A stretch of DNA of 64,000 nucleotides from assembly GCF_000744785.1 (NCBI RefSeq), contig NZ_JQMO01000002.1:1798001-1862000 (forward strand), in the 5' to 3' direction. This document shows, piece by piece, positions 52,257 to 60,696 of this stretch. The notes under the pieces were generated by a model. That model did no database searches and was not told the DNA's origin. It saw only the letters and a list, made by a program, of their open reading frames with translations. Every line of letters begins with the position of its first letter. The first letter of the stretch is position 1. The position numbers and the translations under genes were made by a program. The DNA is from Kitasatospora azatica KCTC 9699 (GTDB taxonomy: Bacteria > Actinomycetota > Actinomycetes > Streptomycetales > Streptomycetaceae).

Positions 52257-53090
52257 TCAGCGGTAGGAGTAGTGGAAGTTGGCGATGTCGCGGGTGGTGA
52301 GTTCGGTGACCCGCCAGGGGTCCATCACCGCGTTGTCGCCGTTCAGTGTCGGGTTCTCGTTCTGGTGGGTCGGGTGCCAGGTCCACCAGAGTCGGTCGAT
52401 GTTGGCGTGGTGCATGTAGAAGAGCGGGTCGGCGGCCGCCGTCATCAGGTCCGACATGGTGGCGCCGACCCAGACGTGGATGTCGTCGTGCACGGACTCC
52501 AGCCCGTCCACGAAGGTGTTGAAGTCGCCGACGCCCATCACCGCGTCGATCCGGGAGGTGATCTGCCGCAGCGCCTGTTGGTCGCCGGGCGAGCGGGTCA
52601 CCTGGATGACGCCGCCCATCGCACCGGGCACCACCACGGTCGGCAGCACGCCCGCCATCCAGACCGGTACCTGCTGGTCGACCGTCCAGTCCCAGTACGG
52701 GATAGTCACGTCGGCGTGGATGCGGCGCAGCGCGCTCTCCATCTGGTCCAGGAGCACCCGGTGCCAGGGCAGGAACCGCTGGGCGCCGAGGTCGGTCGGC
52801 GAGGAGCTCATGCGGTGCTGGTGGTGGCCCATGTCGGCGTGGACGGCGACGAACTTGCCGAACGCGCCGGACTGGTTGATCACGTTGAACGCGTCGAGCA
52901 GGCGGGACCGCTCGGTGGCGGTGAGGTCCTTCTCGTTCTTGCGGACCTTCTGCAACGGCTGGGTCCGCCGCATGGCCGCCAGATCGGCGAAGGTCATCGG
53001 GCCGGCCATCCCGTCGTGCGGGGAGGTGGCCCGCGCGAGCAGGTCGGGGTGGGCGAGGGTGGCGAGCTGATGCTCGGTCATCTGGGTCAC
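52257..53090 (-). CDS. Tyrosinase-family copper oxidase
   Basis: A 277-residue type-3 copper enzyme that hydroxylates monophenols and oxidises diphenols to quinones. The CuA His residues are in VHADMGHHQHR and the motif FLPWHRVLL. The CuB His residues are in HDDIHVWVG and FYMHHANIDRLWWTW. Length agrees with Streptomyces MelC2. GTG 53090 has GAGG about 8 nt upstream; ATG 53081 is an alternative. No MelC1 caddie gene precedes it; instead a DUF5990 gene lies upstream on the same strand. Short CGGGCACCCGG repeats lie downstream (about 52195-52240). Confidence 0.88.
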   Translation of the reverse strand: MTQMTEHQLATLAHPDLLARATSPHDGMAGPMTFADLAAMRRTQPLQKVRKNEKDLTATERSRLLDAFNVINQSGAFGKFVAVHADMGHHQHRMSSSPTDLGAQRFLPWHRVLLDQMESALRRIHADVTIPYWDWTVDQQVPVWMAGVLPTVVVPGAMGGVIQVTRSPGDQQALRQITSRIDAVMGVGDFNTFVDGLESVHDDIHVWVGATMSDLMTAAADPLFYMHHANIDRLWWTWHPTHQNENPTLNGDNAVMDPWRVTELTTRDIANFHYSYR

Positions 53091-53325
53091 GGAAGCCTCG
53101 ATTTCTCGGCACAGTGGTCCGGGCTGGTGGGGCAAGCACTCCCCCAGCAGCGTCGACCCGCGCGCCGAGCCCTGCGCGCCGGACTGGGCCAAGCGGCGGC
53201 GTGGCTGCCTGGAGGTCAGCAAATCCCGGACCGGACCTGGCTCGGTGGGCGACCGCGGGTCCGTGACCGGCACGGAGCCGGGCAGGGCTGAGCCCCGGCA
53301 CCGACAGCACCCCAGGATGCCAAGC

Positions 53326-53787
53326 TCACCGGGTGGCCTCGGCGGACCATTCGACGAGCGGTGGCCGGACGGCGGCACACAGGGGATGGCCCTTGGCGTC
53401 GGTGAGGCGAAGGCGTCCGGTGAGCTGCCCGAGTCGGGTTGCGGCGGCAGCGGTGGCCGGGTCGACGGCGTCCAGCATGAGCTTGGCGCGTCGGAACAGG
53501 GTGAAGGTACCGACTTCGTCGACGCTGCCCCACGAGAGGTAGATGAACCGGCCGCCCGGACGACCCTGGATGTACGGGCCCTTGAGGTCGATGCCCAACG
53601 GGCCGGGGGTGGCCGTGCACTCCAGCCGCCAGGTTGCCGAGGCGGCGTCGCCGGGCTGGCAGTCGAGCAGTTCCTCGCGCCGGTCCCGACGTTGGACCGC
53701 CACGTGGACGTTGGTGTAGCCGGGGAAGTCGGGGCCGGCGGCGCAGGTGCGGCCCGGCAGGTCGTAGGCGTCGATCCGGATCTGCAT
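53326..53787 (-). CDS. DUF5990-family protein
   Basis: A 153-residue protein beginning MQIRIDAYDLPGRTCAAGPDF and containing PGYTNVHVAVQRRDR and DAASATWRLEC, the pattern of DUF5990. ATG 53787 follows GAGGAGG by 7 nt. There is no signal peptide. It lies 236 bp upstream of the tyrosinase gene on the same strand. The function is unknown; a link with tyrosinase is suggested only by position. Confidence 0.8.
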   Translation of the reverse strand: MQIRIDAYDLPGRTCAAGPDFPGYTNVHVAVQRRDRREELLDCQPGDAASATWRLECTATPGPLGIDLKGPYIQGRPGGRFIYLSWGSVDEVGTFTLFRRAKLMLDAVDPATAAAATRLGQLTGRLRLTDAKGHPLCAAVRPPLVEWSAEATR

Positions 53788-53914
53788 GGAGCCATCCTCC
53801 TCGGCGACGGCGCCTCCCCCTACGACGCCGTCACGGGCCCGGTTCGACACGCCAGGTGCTCACCAGCATCCGCCATCCGCGCAGTCGCCCCACGGAACCG
53901 CGACCGGCTGACCC

Positions 53915-55009
53915 CTAGCGGCGCTCGCCCGCAGCGCGCCGGTACCCCGAGGGGGTCAGCCCCGTCCACCTCCGTACCGCGCGGGTGAGGGCCGCCTGAG
54001 TGGCGAAGCCCACCTGGGTCGCGATGGCGCCCAGCGGCAGTCCGGCCGGCTCGGGCTCGGCCAGCAGGGCCAGCGCCCGGTCCCGTTGCACGGCCTCCAC
54101 CAAGGCTGAGAACGAGCAGCCCTCCTCCTGCAGGCGCAGCTGGAGCGTGCGGCGGCCCACCGCCATCGTGCGTGCCACGTCGGCCAGTCGAGGCGGGCCG
54201 TCCGGCCCCACTTCCTCCTGGAGGGCTGCTCGGACCGTCTCCGACCACCGCGTGTGGTGCAGTTCGAGCCGCCGCTCCGCGTACGGGGCGAGCATCGCCA
54301 ACACCACCGGATCAGCCTGTCGCACGGGCGCACGCAGTGCGGTCGGCCCGAACACGCAGGCATCCGCCGGCTGCCCGAACGACACCGGGCCGAACACACT
54401 GCGGTACGCCTGCGCCCGCTCGGGGGCGGGCCGCCGCAGCAGCACCCGGTCCGGTACGGCGCCCTCCCCGGCGAGCCGGCGGACGGTTCGGCACAGCATG
54501 GCGAAGCAGGCGTCCACGGTTTCCGGATGTGCCGCACCCCCGTCCAGTGCCCGCAGGCTCACCGAGACCGTGGCGGGCCCGCTGCCGGTGGGGCGCCGCC
54601 GTACGACCAGCTCGTTGCGGCCGATCAGCGGGTGGAAACGCCCCAGGTTGTCCAACAGCGCCGCGATGTCGGGGCTGTTCGCGAGGATCGGCGCCAACAC
54701 CCCGCCCAGCGCGGTGGTCTCGGCCGACTCGGCGAACGCCAGCCCGGGCTGCGCCGTACCGACCAGGCACAGCGCGTCCCAGAGCGGCGCGAGCCAGTCG
54801 ACCTTCGCCCGGTCGTCTGCGCGGTCGTCCGTCGTTCGCGGATCCGGCAGCGCCACTCCTCGCGCGAGGGCGTATGCCTGCAACTCCGCCTCCACCAGGT
54901 CGGTGCTGATGGGGCCGGCCTGGGAGTCGTCCCGAGATGCGCGGGAAGGCAAAAGCGGTGCACCCACGGGAAAGCAAGCCTCTCGGGTCAGCTGCGAAGT
55001 TGGCGGCAT
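53915..55009 (-). CDS. AraC-family transcriptional regulator
   Basis: About 364 residues with an N-terminal sensor part of the arabinose-binding/OruR-like type (about 40-220) and a C-terminal double helix-turn-helix (about 265-364: RLADVARTMAVGRRTLQLRLQEEGCSFSALV and GAIATQVGFATQAALTRAVRRWTGLTPSGYRR). The start is uncertain: ATG 55009, GTG 55021 and GTG 54963 are all possible, and none has a clear ribosome binding site. ATG 55009 shares its bases with the start codon of the divergent hydroxylase gene. It probably regulates that gene. Confidence 0.8.
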   Translation of the reverse strand: MPPTSQLTREACFPVGAPLLPSRASRDDSQAGPISTDLVEAELQAYALARGVALPDPRTTDDRADDRAKVDWLAPLWDALCLVGTAQPGLAFAESAETTALGGVLAPILANSPDIAALLDNLGRFHPLIGRNELVVRRRPTGSGPATVSVSLRALDGGAAHPETVDACFAMLCRTVRRLAGEGAVPDRVLLRRPAPERAQAYRSVFGPVSFGQPADACVFGPTALRAPVRQADPVVLAMLAPYAERRLELHHTRWSETVRAALQEEVGPDGPPRLADVARTMAVGRRTLQLRLQEEGCSFSALVEAVQRDRALALLAEPEPAGLPLGAIATQVGFATQAALTRAVRRWTGLTPSGYRRAAGERR

Positions 55010-55901
55010 GGAACTCGACACACCGGCACGGCCAGGTCTGACCTACGGTACCTACCCGCTGCTGGCGACAGCCACGGCCGCAGCCGTCTGGGCGGCGGTC
55101 ACTCACCGCCTGGCGATCTCGCGGGACGCCACGCTCGGCCTACTGACCATCGGCACCATCGTGGTCGCACTCATCGTCGAGCGGGTCAACCCGCTGCTGG
55201 ACCGCTGGCGGATGACCCGGGACAACTTCGTCGGCCGCGACCTGCCGTTCATCGGACTGGCCTTCGTGGTCGAGCAGGTCGCGACCATGGGTGTCTCCCT
55301 CGTCGCAGCCCGCTTCGTCCCGGCCGGCGGCTTCGGACCGCTCGCCCGCCTCCCGCTCCTCGTCCAGGCCCTGGTCGTCCTGCTGGCCCTCGACCTGCTC
55401 TGGTACACCTACCACCGGGCCGCCCACACCATCCCCCGACTGTGGCGGGCGCACGGAGTCCACCACTCGCCGTCCCAGCTGTACCTCCTCATGCACCCGA
55501 TCTTCCACCCCATCGACCTGCTGGTCTCCCGGTTCATGATCTCCCTGCTGGTGTTCCGCTTCAGCGGCGCGACCCCTGACGCCGCGTTCCTGGCCCTGGT
55601 GGTGCTGAACCTCCAGCAGACGATCAGTCACATCAACTCCGACCTCCGCACCGGAGCGCTCAACTACCTGCTGATCGGCGCCGAAACCCACCGCTGGCAC
55701 CACGGCGCCAGCGAACGGGTCAACTACGGCTCGGTACTGGCCATCTGGGACATCGCCTTCCGCACCTTCGTGTACGAGCCCACCCGGGTGCCCGACCGCC
55801 TCGGCCTCGACGACCCGGCCTCCTACCCCGACCCCCGCCGCTTCCACACCACCCTCGCCTGGCCCTTCCGGCGGACCAGCACACCGGCTGCGAAACCGTA
55901 G
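55008..55901 (+). CDS. Fatty-acid hydroxylase/sterol desaturase-family membrane enzyme
   Basis: A 297-residue integral membrane di-iron enzyme. The three His boxes are HRAAH (about 140), HGVHH (about 152) and HRWHH (about 230), preceded by several transmembrane segments (about 12-65, 85-105, 117-135). This is the sterol desaturase/fatty acid hydroxylase superfamily, which includes lipid hydroxylases and sphingoid-base C4-hydroxylases. ATG 55008 overlaps the AraC gene start on the other strand (CATG). A lipid hydroxylase would fit the ceramide-type operon 8 kb away, but that link is speculative. Confidence 0.85.
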   Translation: MELDTPARPGLTYGTYPLLATATAAAVWAAVTHRLAISRDATLGLLTIGTIVVALIVERVNPLLDRWRMTRDNFVGRDLPFIGLAFVVEQVATMGVSLVAARFVPAGGFGPLARLPLLVQALVVLLALDLLWYTYHRAAHTIPRLWRAHGVHHSPSQLYLLMHPIFHPIDLLVSRFMISLLVFRFSGATPDAAFLALVVLNLQQTISHINSDLRTGALNYLLIGAETHRWHHGASERVNYGSVLAIWDIAFRTFVYEPTRVPDRLGLDDPASYPDPRRFHTTLAWPFRRTSTPAAKP

Positions 55902-56312
55902 GACCGGCTCCGAGGCATTGTTCGGCTCAGGGCGCCGTGTGTGGTCCCATGTTGGTCCCGCATGCGATCAGTGCGGCGTCGTGCGCGGTGCGGTAGTGAG
56001 AGTCACGGATGGCGTCGCCCAGCCACGCTCGGGGATTCTCGCCGACTGCCCTCGTGCAAACCGGCTCTGACCTGCTCTCATGCGCCTCCGAGCCGCTCGC
56101 ATGCCGACGGCTCAACGGCCCGCCGCTGACCGTGTTCCACCGCTCGGATCCGCCTGCTCGGGCACGCGAAGGGCACAACCGCTCAGATCAGGCGGCAGCT
56201 GGTACCTGCACCCCGGGTACGTTGCGATCGTCTAACGGCTGGCTCAACCCCCCGTGCCTCCGATCATCCGTCGGACACCATGGCGACCTTGCATCGTCTC
56301 TCAAGGAGCGCA
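55902..56312. other. Intergenic region without supported genes
   Basis: About 410 bp follow the hydroxylase gene. A minus-strand frame near 55927-56060 reads somewhat protein-like (RAWLGDAIRDSHYRTAHDAAL...) but lacks a credible start and any family I recognise, so it may be decayed. Nothing else stands out. Confidence 0.3.
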
Positions 56313-56876
56313 ATGACTGCGCAGTTCCCTCCTGGTTGGGGCCAGCCCGGACTTCAGTCGGCACCTACTCCGCCAGACACCCGGCCGCTGCGGAAGCGGA
56401 AGCGCGTATGGGCAGGTGGCTTCGGACTGTTCTTGCTCGGTGCCATGCTCGTGACAGAAGGCAACCATGCCGAGGTTGCCGCCGCCCATGCCGAAGTCAG
56501 CGCTCGTCCCACCGTGACCGCCACCGCCGTAAAGACCGTAGCCTCGACGGTCACGGCCCCGGCTCCCGCACCGATAACCGCGACTGCGACCGTCACCGTC
56601 ACCGTCACGGCGGCGCCCCCGGCGCCGGCGACGGCAACCGCTACCGTGACCGTCACCGTCACCGCCATGCCTCCGGGCGCCTCTCCCGACCCGAACTCGA
56701 GTTCCGCTGGGGGTTCGTCCGGAGGAGGCTCGTCCTCGTCAGGTGGTTCCAGCGGTGGTGTCCCGAACCCGGGCGCTGGCGCCACTGCCTTGTGCAATGA
56801 CGGCACGTACTCGTTCTCCGCGCACCATCAGGGCACCTGCTCCAGTCACGGCGGCGTAGCCGTCTGGTACAAGTAG
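56313..56876 (+). CDS. DUF3761 exported/membrane-anchored protein
   Basis: A 187-residue protein. A basic N-terminus (RPLRKRKRVWAGG) precedes one transmembrane segment (about 29-48). A Thr/Val/Ala-rich repeat region (TVTATAVKTVASTVTAP..., about 64-115) and a Gly/Ser linker follow. The C-terminal DUF3761 domain (LCNDGTYSFSAHHQGTCSSHGG, with two conserved Cys) ends the protein. ATG 56313 has AAGGAG about 4 nt upstream. The domain is probably outside the cell. Its function is unknown. Confidence 0.82.
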   Translation: MTAQFPPGWGQPGLQSAPTPPDTRPLRKRKRVWAGGFGLFLLGAMLVTEGNHAEVAAAHAEVSARPTVTATAVKTVASTVTAPAPAPITATATVTVTVTAAPPAPATATATVTVTVTAMPPGASPDPNSSSAGGSSGGGSSSSGGSSGGVPNPGAGATALCNDGTYSFSAHHQGTCSSHGGVAVWYK

Positions 56877-56952
56877 CAGCGCTCTCAATGCGAGCCTCGC
56901 TCGCCGACGCGGTGGCAGTAGCGAGGGGTTTGCGCGACAGCCCCCTCGAGAA

Positions 56953-57249
56953 TCAGATGCCAGAGTTGTCGACGAACCCCACGATATCGAGGTATTCGAT
57001 TTTGGGCGGGACACCATAAATCCCCGCCACCTTGTCGACGAGCTCCTCCGTGAAGAAGGCACGGGCTTTGTCCTCGTCATCCCACACGTAGAAGTTCCTT
57101 GCCTGAACGCCGTCTTCGTCGAGCATGAAGCTCTTGAAGCGAAGGCCGGGCATGCCTTCGAACGGTCCTCGGAGTTCGCCGGCAATCTTTACGAGAGTTG
57201 AACGATCGAACTTGTCAGTCTGCGTGAAAGTCACGAGCACGCCGATCAT
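56953..57249 (-). CDS. ABM/YdhR-like monooxygenase-fold protein
   Basis: A 98-residue ferredoxin-like alpha/beta barrel protein. It begins MIGVLVTFTQTDKFDRSTLVKIAG and has RFKSFMLDEDGVQARNFYVWDDEDKARAFF, the pattern of YdhR/antibiotic biosynthesis monooxygenase-like proteins. AGGAGG lies 6 nt before ATG 57249. These proteins act as dimers on small aromatic substrates or as sugar/redox sensors. The next gene downstream is a cupin gene on the same strand, so both may be small oxidoreductase-type proteins of one unit. Confidence 0.72.
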   Translation of the reverse strand: MIGVLVTFTQTDKFDRSTLVKIAGELRGPFEGMPGLRFKSFMLDEDGVQARNFYVWDDEDKARAFFTEELVDKVAGIYGVPPKIEYLDIVGFVDNSGI

Positions 57250-57354
57250 CGGGCCTCCTATCGATTGGGGGAGCAACGGTCGATCGAGTGATGCTAGGGA
57301 CGAATAAGGGACCTGTTCCTGGCCGCATCGACTCCACCACCGCGCGCGCCCGCG

Positions 57355-57717
57355 TCACTTCTTGGCGTAGTCGGCGAAGCCCTGCCAGTCGATGACGACA
57401 CAGGCCTCGTCGCCCACGACCCAGGCGTCGTGCCCCGGCGGGCAGATCATGAAGTCGCCGGGGCCGAATTCCGCCGACTCGCCGTCGTCCATGACGATGT
57501 TCATCCGCCCGGAGATCACATAGCCCATGTGCGAGGCCTGGCAACTCTCCGTTCCCGCAATGGGCTTGACATGACTCGACCATTTCCATCCCGGCTCGAA
57601 GGTTCCGCGGCCCACCGCTCCGGCGTCCAGGTTGACCAGCTCCACCTTCCCCGCGTTCTGCTCGAAGGGACGGACTTCCTCGGGCGTGTCGAGGCTCTTG
57701 CGTACGAGACCGGACAT
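57355..57717 (-). CDS. Cupin-domain protein
   Basis: A 120-residue single cupin. The conserved double-stranded beta-helix motifs are CQASHMGYVISGRMNIVMDDG and FGPGDFMICPPGHDAWV, with His and Glu residues placed for metal binding. ATG 57717 has GAGGAG 6 nt upstream; the longer upstream frame lacks support. It lies in line with the ABM-like gene at 56953-57249. The function could be an isomerase, dioxygenase or small-molecule binder. Confidence 0.8.
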   Translation of the reverse strand: MSGLVRKSLDTPEEVRPFEQNAGKVELVNLDAGAVGRGTFEPGWKWSSHVKPIAGTESCQASHMGYVISGRMNIVMDDGESAEFGPGDFMICPPGHDAWVVGDEACVVIDWQGFADYAKK

Positions 57718-57931
57718 GACGTGCTCCTCACCGAGACACGGGGGCTTCTCCCTCCAGTCTCGGCTCCGCAGTGTCAGGCCGCGATTCAAGGGCGAAGAGC
57801 CCGTGGTCCGGTCCGTACCGTCGCGCGAGGCCGCCCCGGGCCACTCGTCGCTCTCCCAGTCGTGCTCGGTCATCTCCGGCCAGGCTCTCGACGTCGGTTG
57901 CAGGCGGGTCGGCAGCTGTCAGGATGAGGTT

Positions 57932-58693
57932 ATGAAGCCGTACAGGGTCATCCTGCTGCCTGGCAGCGTGCTCCCGGCGGACCTCGCCTACGGTGCGCTG
58001 ATCGTTGCTCTGGGCCCGGACGTCGACGCCGTCGCGAAGGAGCTGGAGCTGTATGCGACCGACGAACCGCCGGCCGACTACAGCCTGGACACCGAGGTCG
58101 CGGGCTTGCTGCGCGAGGCCGACGCACGGGGGTGGGACACGTTCCACCTCGTGGGCTACTCGGGTGGCGGCGCATCGGCGCTGGCCGTCGCACAGCGGCA
58201 CCCCGAGCGACTGGCGAGCCTGGCGCTGTTGGAGCCGGCCTGGGCGGGAAGCTGGGACTGGAGCCCGGAGCACACCGCACTCTGGGCGCAGTACGACGAA
58301 CTGGAAGCACTGCCGCCACGGGAGTTCATGGCCGCCTTCACGCGACTGGGCGTCAAGCCCGAGGTGGTGCCACCTCCGCCGCCGCCCGGTCCCCCGCCGC
58401 CCTGGATGGCCAAGCGCCCGGCCGGCATCCGGGCCTTCCTGAAGACGTTCAAGACCTACGACCTCGACCGCGGCAGGCTCACCGCCTTCGACAAACCCGT
58501 GTACTTCGCCCTCGGCGGCCTGAGCAATCCCGACGAGTACGGGGAAGTGGCGGCCCGACTCGCGAAGGTCTTCCCGGACTTCCAACTCGAGGTATTCGAG
58601 GACCGGCACCACTTCGACCCGCCCCACCGGATCGAGCCCGAGCGGCTGGCCGGATCCCTGCACGCCATCTGGGCCCGCACCGAGCAGAGTTGA
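57932..58693 (+). CDS. Alpha/beta-fold hydrolase
   Basis: A 253-residue hydrolase. The nucleophile elbow GYSGGG lies near 77-82 (HLVGYSGGGASALAVAQRHPER), the acid residue is expected in LGGLSNPDEY, and the catalytic His in FEDRHHFDPPHR near 233. A Pro-rich insert (PPPPPPGPPPP, about 148-158) is unusual. A TTGCAG (57898-57903) and CAGGAT (57920-57925) pair with 16-bp spacing ends 6 nt before ATG 57932, so a leaderless transcript is possible. A palindrome follows the stop at 58697-58713. Substrate unknown. Confidence 0.8.
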   Translation: MKPYRVILLPGSVLPADLAYGALIVALGPDVDAVAKELELYATDEPPADYSLDTEVAGLLREADARGWDTFHLVGYSGGGASALAVAQRHPERLASLALLEPAWAGSWDWSPEHTALWAQYDELEALPPREFMAAFTRLGVKPEVVPPPPPPGPPPPWMAKRPAGIRAFLKTFKTYDLDRGRLTAFDKPVYFALGGLSNPDEYGEVAARLAKVFPDFQLEVFEDRHHFDPPHRIEPERLAGSLHAIWARTEQS

Positions 58694-58696
58694 CAA

Positions 58697-58713
58697 CCTG
58701 ACGGTGCGTCAGG
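58697..58713. repeat. Palindromic element CCTGACGGTGCGTCAGG
   Basis: Seven-bp perfect arms around GTG, 4 nt after the alpha/beta-hydrolase stop. It shares the TGACG-nnn-CGTCA core with the elements at 19436-19450 and 42560-42574. Confidence 0.6.
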
Positions 58714-58928
58714 ACATCGGGGCACAGCGCCGGCGAACGGACGGCGCGGAAGCGAGCTGCTCCGGCTCTACCGACGTTACTCGCCGTGTGCGAACCCGCC
58801 GGTCTGCCGCGGCGGCTCCGATGGCGCACCTCCCTGGCGGAGGAACTGCGCGAACACCTCCCGTGCGTCGGGGACCACCGACGGGGACCGGCGTGCCACA
58901 GCCGCTGTTCACCCTCTAGGAGGCTGCC

Positions 58929-59258
58929 ATGGCCATCGACGAAGGCCTGGCCCAGCGGATCCGCGAACAGCTGGGCGAGGTCCCCGGCCTCACCGAGAAA
59001 CGCATGTTCGGCGGCCTCGCGTTCCTCCTGAACGGCAACATGGCCGTCGGAGTCCACAGCGACGAACTCATCGTCAGGATCGGCCCCGACGACACGGACG
59101 CGGCCCTGGCCCGCCCGGGCGTCCGCCTCTTCGACGTCACCGGGCGCCCGATGCGCGGCTGGATCCTCGTCGCCTCCTCCGCCCTCACCGAGGACGCGAC
59201 TCTCGGCGACTGGATCGACCAAGGCCGCACCTTCGCGGCGACCCTGCCACCCAAGTAG
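58929..59258 (+). CDS. TfoX/Sxy N-terminal-domain protein
   Basis: A 109-residue protein matching the TfoX N-terminal domain: REQLGEVPGLTEKRMFGGLAFLLNGNMAVGV, with the conserved RMFGG-hydrophobic motif. It has no helix-turn-helix and is the short free-standing form common in actinomycetes. AGGAGG at 58918-58923 precedes ATG 58929 by 5 nt. The role is unknown; the family name comes from competence regulators but natural competence is not implied. Confidence 0.82.
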   Translation: MAIDEGLAQRIREQLGEVPGLTEKRMFGGLAFLLNGNMAVGVHSDELIVRIGPDDTDAALARPGVRLFDVTGRPMRGWILVASSALTEDATLGDWIDQGRTFAATLPPK

Positions 59259-59295
59259 CGGGCCGTCGGCGAACGCGACCTCGCCCGGGTCCGCC

Positions 59296-59349
59296 GACGA
59301 GGCCGACGAGGCCGCCGAGGCCGCCGAGGCTGACGAGGCTGACGAGGTA
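59296..59349 (+). repeat. 9-bp tandem repeats (x6)
   Basis: Units GACGAGGCC, GACGAGGCC, GCCGAGGCC, GCCGAGGCT, GACGAGGCT and GACGAGGTA lie head to tail between two small genes. They contain no start or stop that would make them coding. Confidence 0.75.
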
Positions 59350-59460
59350 CGGCACCCGCGCATCGATGACACGGCCATGGTGGCCGGGTTGGCACAGGCG
59401 GGCCGCATGCCGGTTGGATGTCGCGAGACGTTTCGACTCGAAGGAGCGAGGACCCGACGC

Positions 59461-59775
59461 ATGCCCTCTGACGACCTGTTCGACGAGATCGCCAGTGACC
59501 TCGCCCCTCGCGGTGCCACCGTCGGAGCGATGTTCGGCAAACGCGCCCTCAAGGCCCACGGCAAGGCCTTCGCCTGTCTCAAGGCCGACCTGCTGGCCTT
59601 CCGGCTCGGCGACGGCACGCCCGCCCACGCCGAGGCCCTCGCCCTGCCCGTAGCCGAACTCTTCGACCCCTCCGGCAAGCACCGCCCGTTCAAGGACTGG
59701 GTCGCCATCCCCGTCGCCCACGCCCACGCCTGGCCCCACTACGCCGCAACCGCGCTCGACAGCCTCGCCAACTGA
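59461..59775 (+). CDS. TfoX/MmcQ-like small protein
   Basis: A 104-residue protein starting MPSDDLFDEIASDL with GAAGGAGCGAG about 14 nt upstream of ATG 59461. The pattern GATVGAMFGKRALKAHGKAFACLKADLLAFRLG matches small MmcQ/YjbR or TfoX-like proteins. It follows the TfoX-type gene at 58929 after a short repeat stretch, and may form a pair with it. Function unknown. Confidence 0.7.
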   Translation: MPSDDLFDEIASDLAPRGATVGAMFGKRALKAHGKAFACLKADLLAFRLGDGTPAHAEALALPVAELFDPSGKHRPFKDWVAIPVAHAHAWPHYAATALDSLAN

Positions 59776-59823
59776 AGGAGCGACCGCGCCGCCGAGCCCC
59801 GGCCGAGGAGGGCTGAGGGTCCA

Positions 59824-60021
59824 ATGGTCGGCCTAGCGGTGTTCCTCGCCCTCGGCGGGCTGGTCGCCTACCTGGCCGGTGTCACCGGGCTGGGCGAGAT
59901 CCGCCGCCTGCGCCGGGTCGGTGTACCAGCACAGGCTCTGGTCCGCTACCGCGTGCTCGGTCCGGAGGACCGGTCGGCGGCGCCGCGCCAGGTGCTGGTG
60001 GACGGCCGCGAGCGGCGCATG
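59824..60021 (+). pseudogene. Truncated membrane protein (DUF3592-like N-terminus)
   Basis: ATG 59824 starts a hydrophobic segment ([25 protein letters not shown]) and continues with [21 protein letters not shown], the pattern of small DUF3592-type membrane proteins. Near 60021 the match stops and the sequence becomes metF-like on the other strand. The frame then runs into Arg-rich sequence and ends at 60111. The rest of the gene is missing. Confidence 0.6.
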
Positions 60022-60270
60022 CCCGGCACTTGGCCACGACGTGGCGGATGTCGCTCTCCCAGTCAGGGGACCGGGGGTGCCGTTCGGGGAAGGCGGCGAC
60101 GCCGATGCTGAACCGGCCGGTCCGGCGGACCAGGTCGACCAGTTCGGCGGCATAGCCCAGACCCTGCGGGTGTGCGACCCATGAGCCGCCTGGGTCGCCC
60201 GGCGGGTCACCGCGCAGCAGCATCATGTCGCGCACCCCCGCGTCGGCGTACTGGCCGATGATCTGCCGCC
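60022..60270 (-). pseudogene. metF: Internal fragment of metF (methylenetetrahydrofolate reductase)
   Basis: The minus strand encodes [35 protein letters not shown] and [18 protein letters not shown], which is the FAD-binding core of 5,10-methylenetetrahydrofolate reductase. The fragment covers about 80 residues, without the true N- or C-terminus. Both ends abut other truncated genes. No start codon in the normal position. Confidence 0.72.
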
Positions 60271-60492
60271 GATCAGCGGGTCGTAGTCGTCGCTCGCGGC
60301 CACCTCCTCCTCGGTCCTGAAGTACCGGAAGAAGGTCATGTGGGAGACACCGGCGGCGGCCGCGATCTCCTCCACCGTAGTGGCGTCGAAGCCCTTCTCC
60401 AGGAAGAGCCGGGTGGCCTGCTCCTGGATAGTCTGGCGGGTCGCGGCCTTCTTCCGGGCCCGCCAGTCCGCTGGCCGCTGAGCTTCTGTCAT
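60223..60492 (-). pseudogene. Truncated TetR-family regulator
   Basis: ATG 60492 opens a good TetR N-terminus (about 1-60: [67 protein letters not shown]). After DPLI the reading frame enters the metF fragment in a different frame and stops at 60223. The whole ligand-binding domain is gone, so the protein is not functional as a regulator, although the DNA-binding part could still be made. Confidence 0.75.
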
Positions 60493-60696
60493 GCCCTGAT
60501 TATCCGCTCCCCGGCGGTCCGGCCGGCCGGATCAGCGTGGGATGACGATGCGGGAGCGCAGGCGGCAGATCACCGCATCGGTGGAGCGGCGGACGGCCCG
60601 GTCCAGGATCGCGCCACGCCGGTTCCCAGCAGGCGCTGCCAGGGCCTGGCTCGGTGTCGGTACCGCTGCTTAGGGGTCATGGCCGCTGCTTCGGGG

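Noticed and set aside
60022..60270. Functional metF
   Set aside because: Only about 80 internal residues are present and both ends join other genes.
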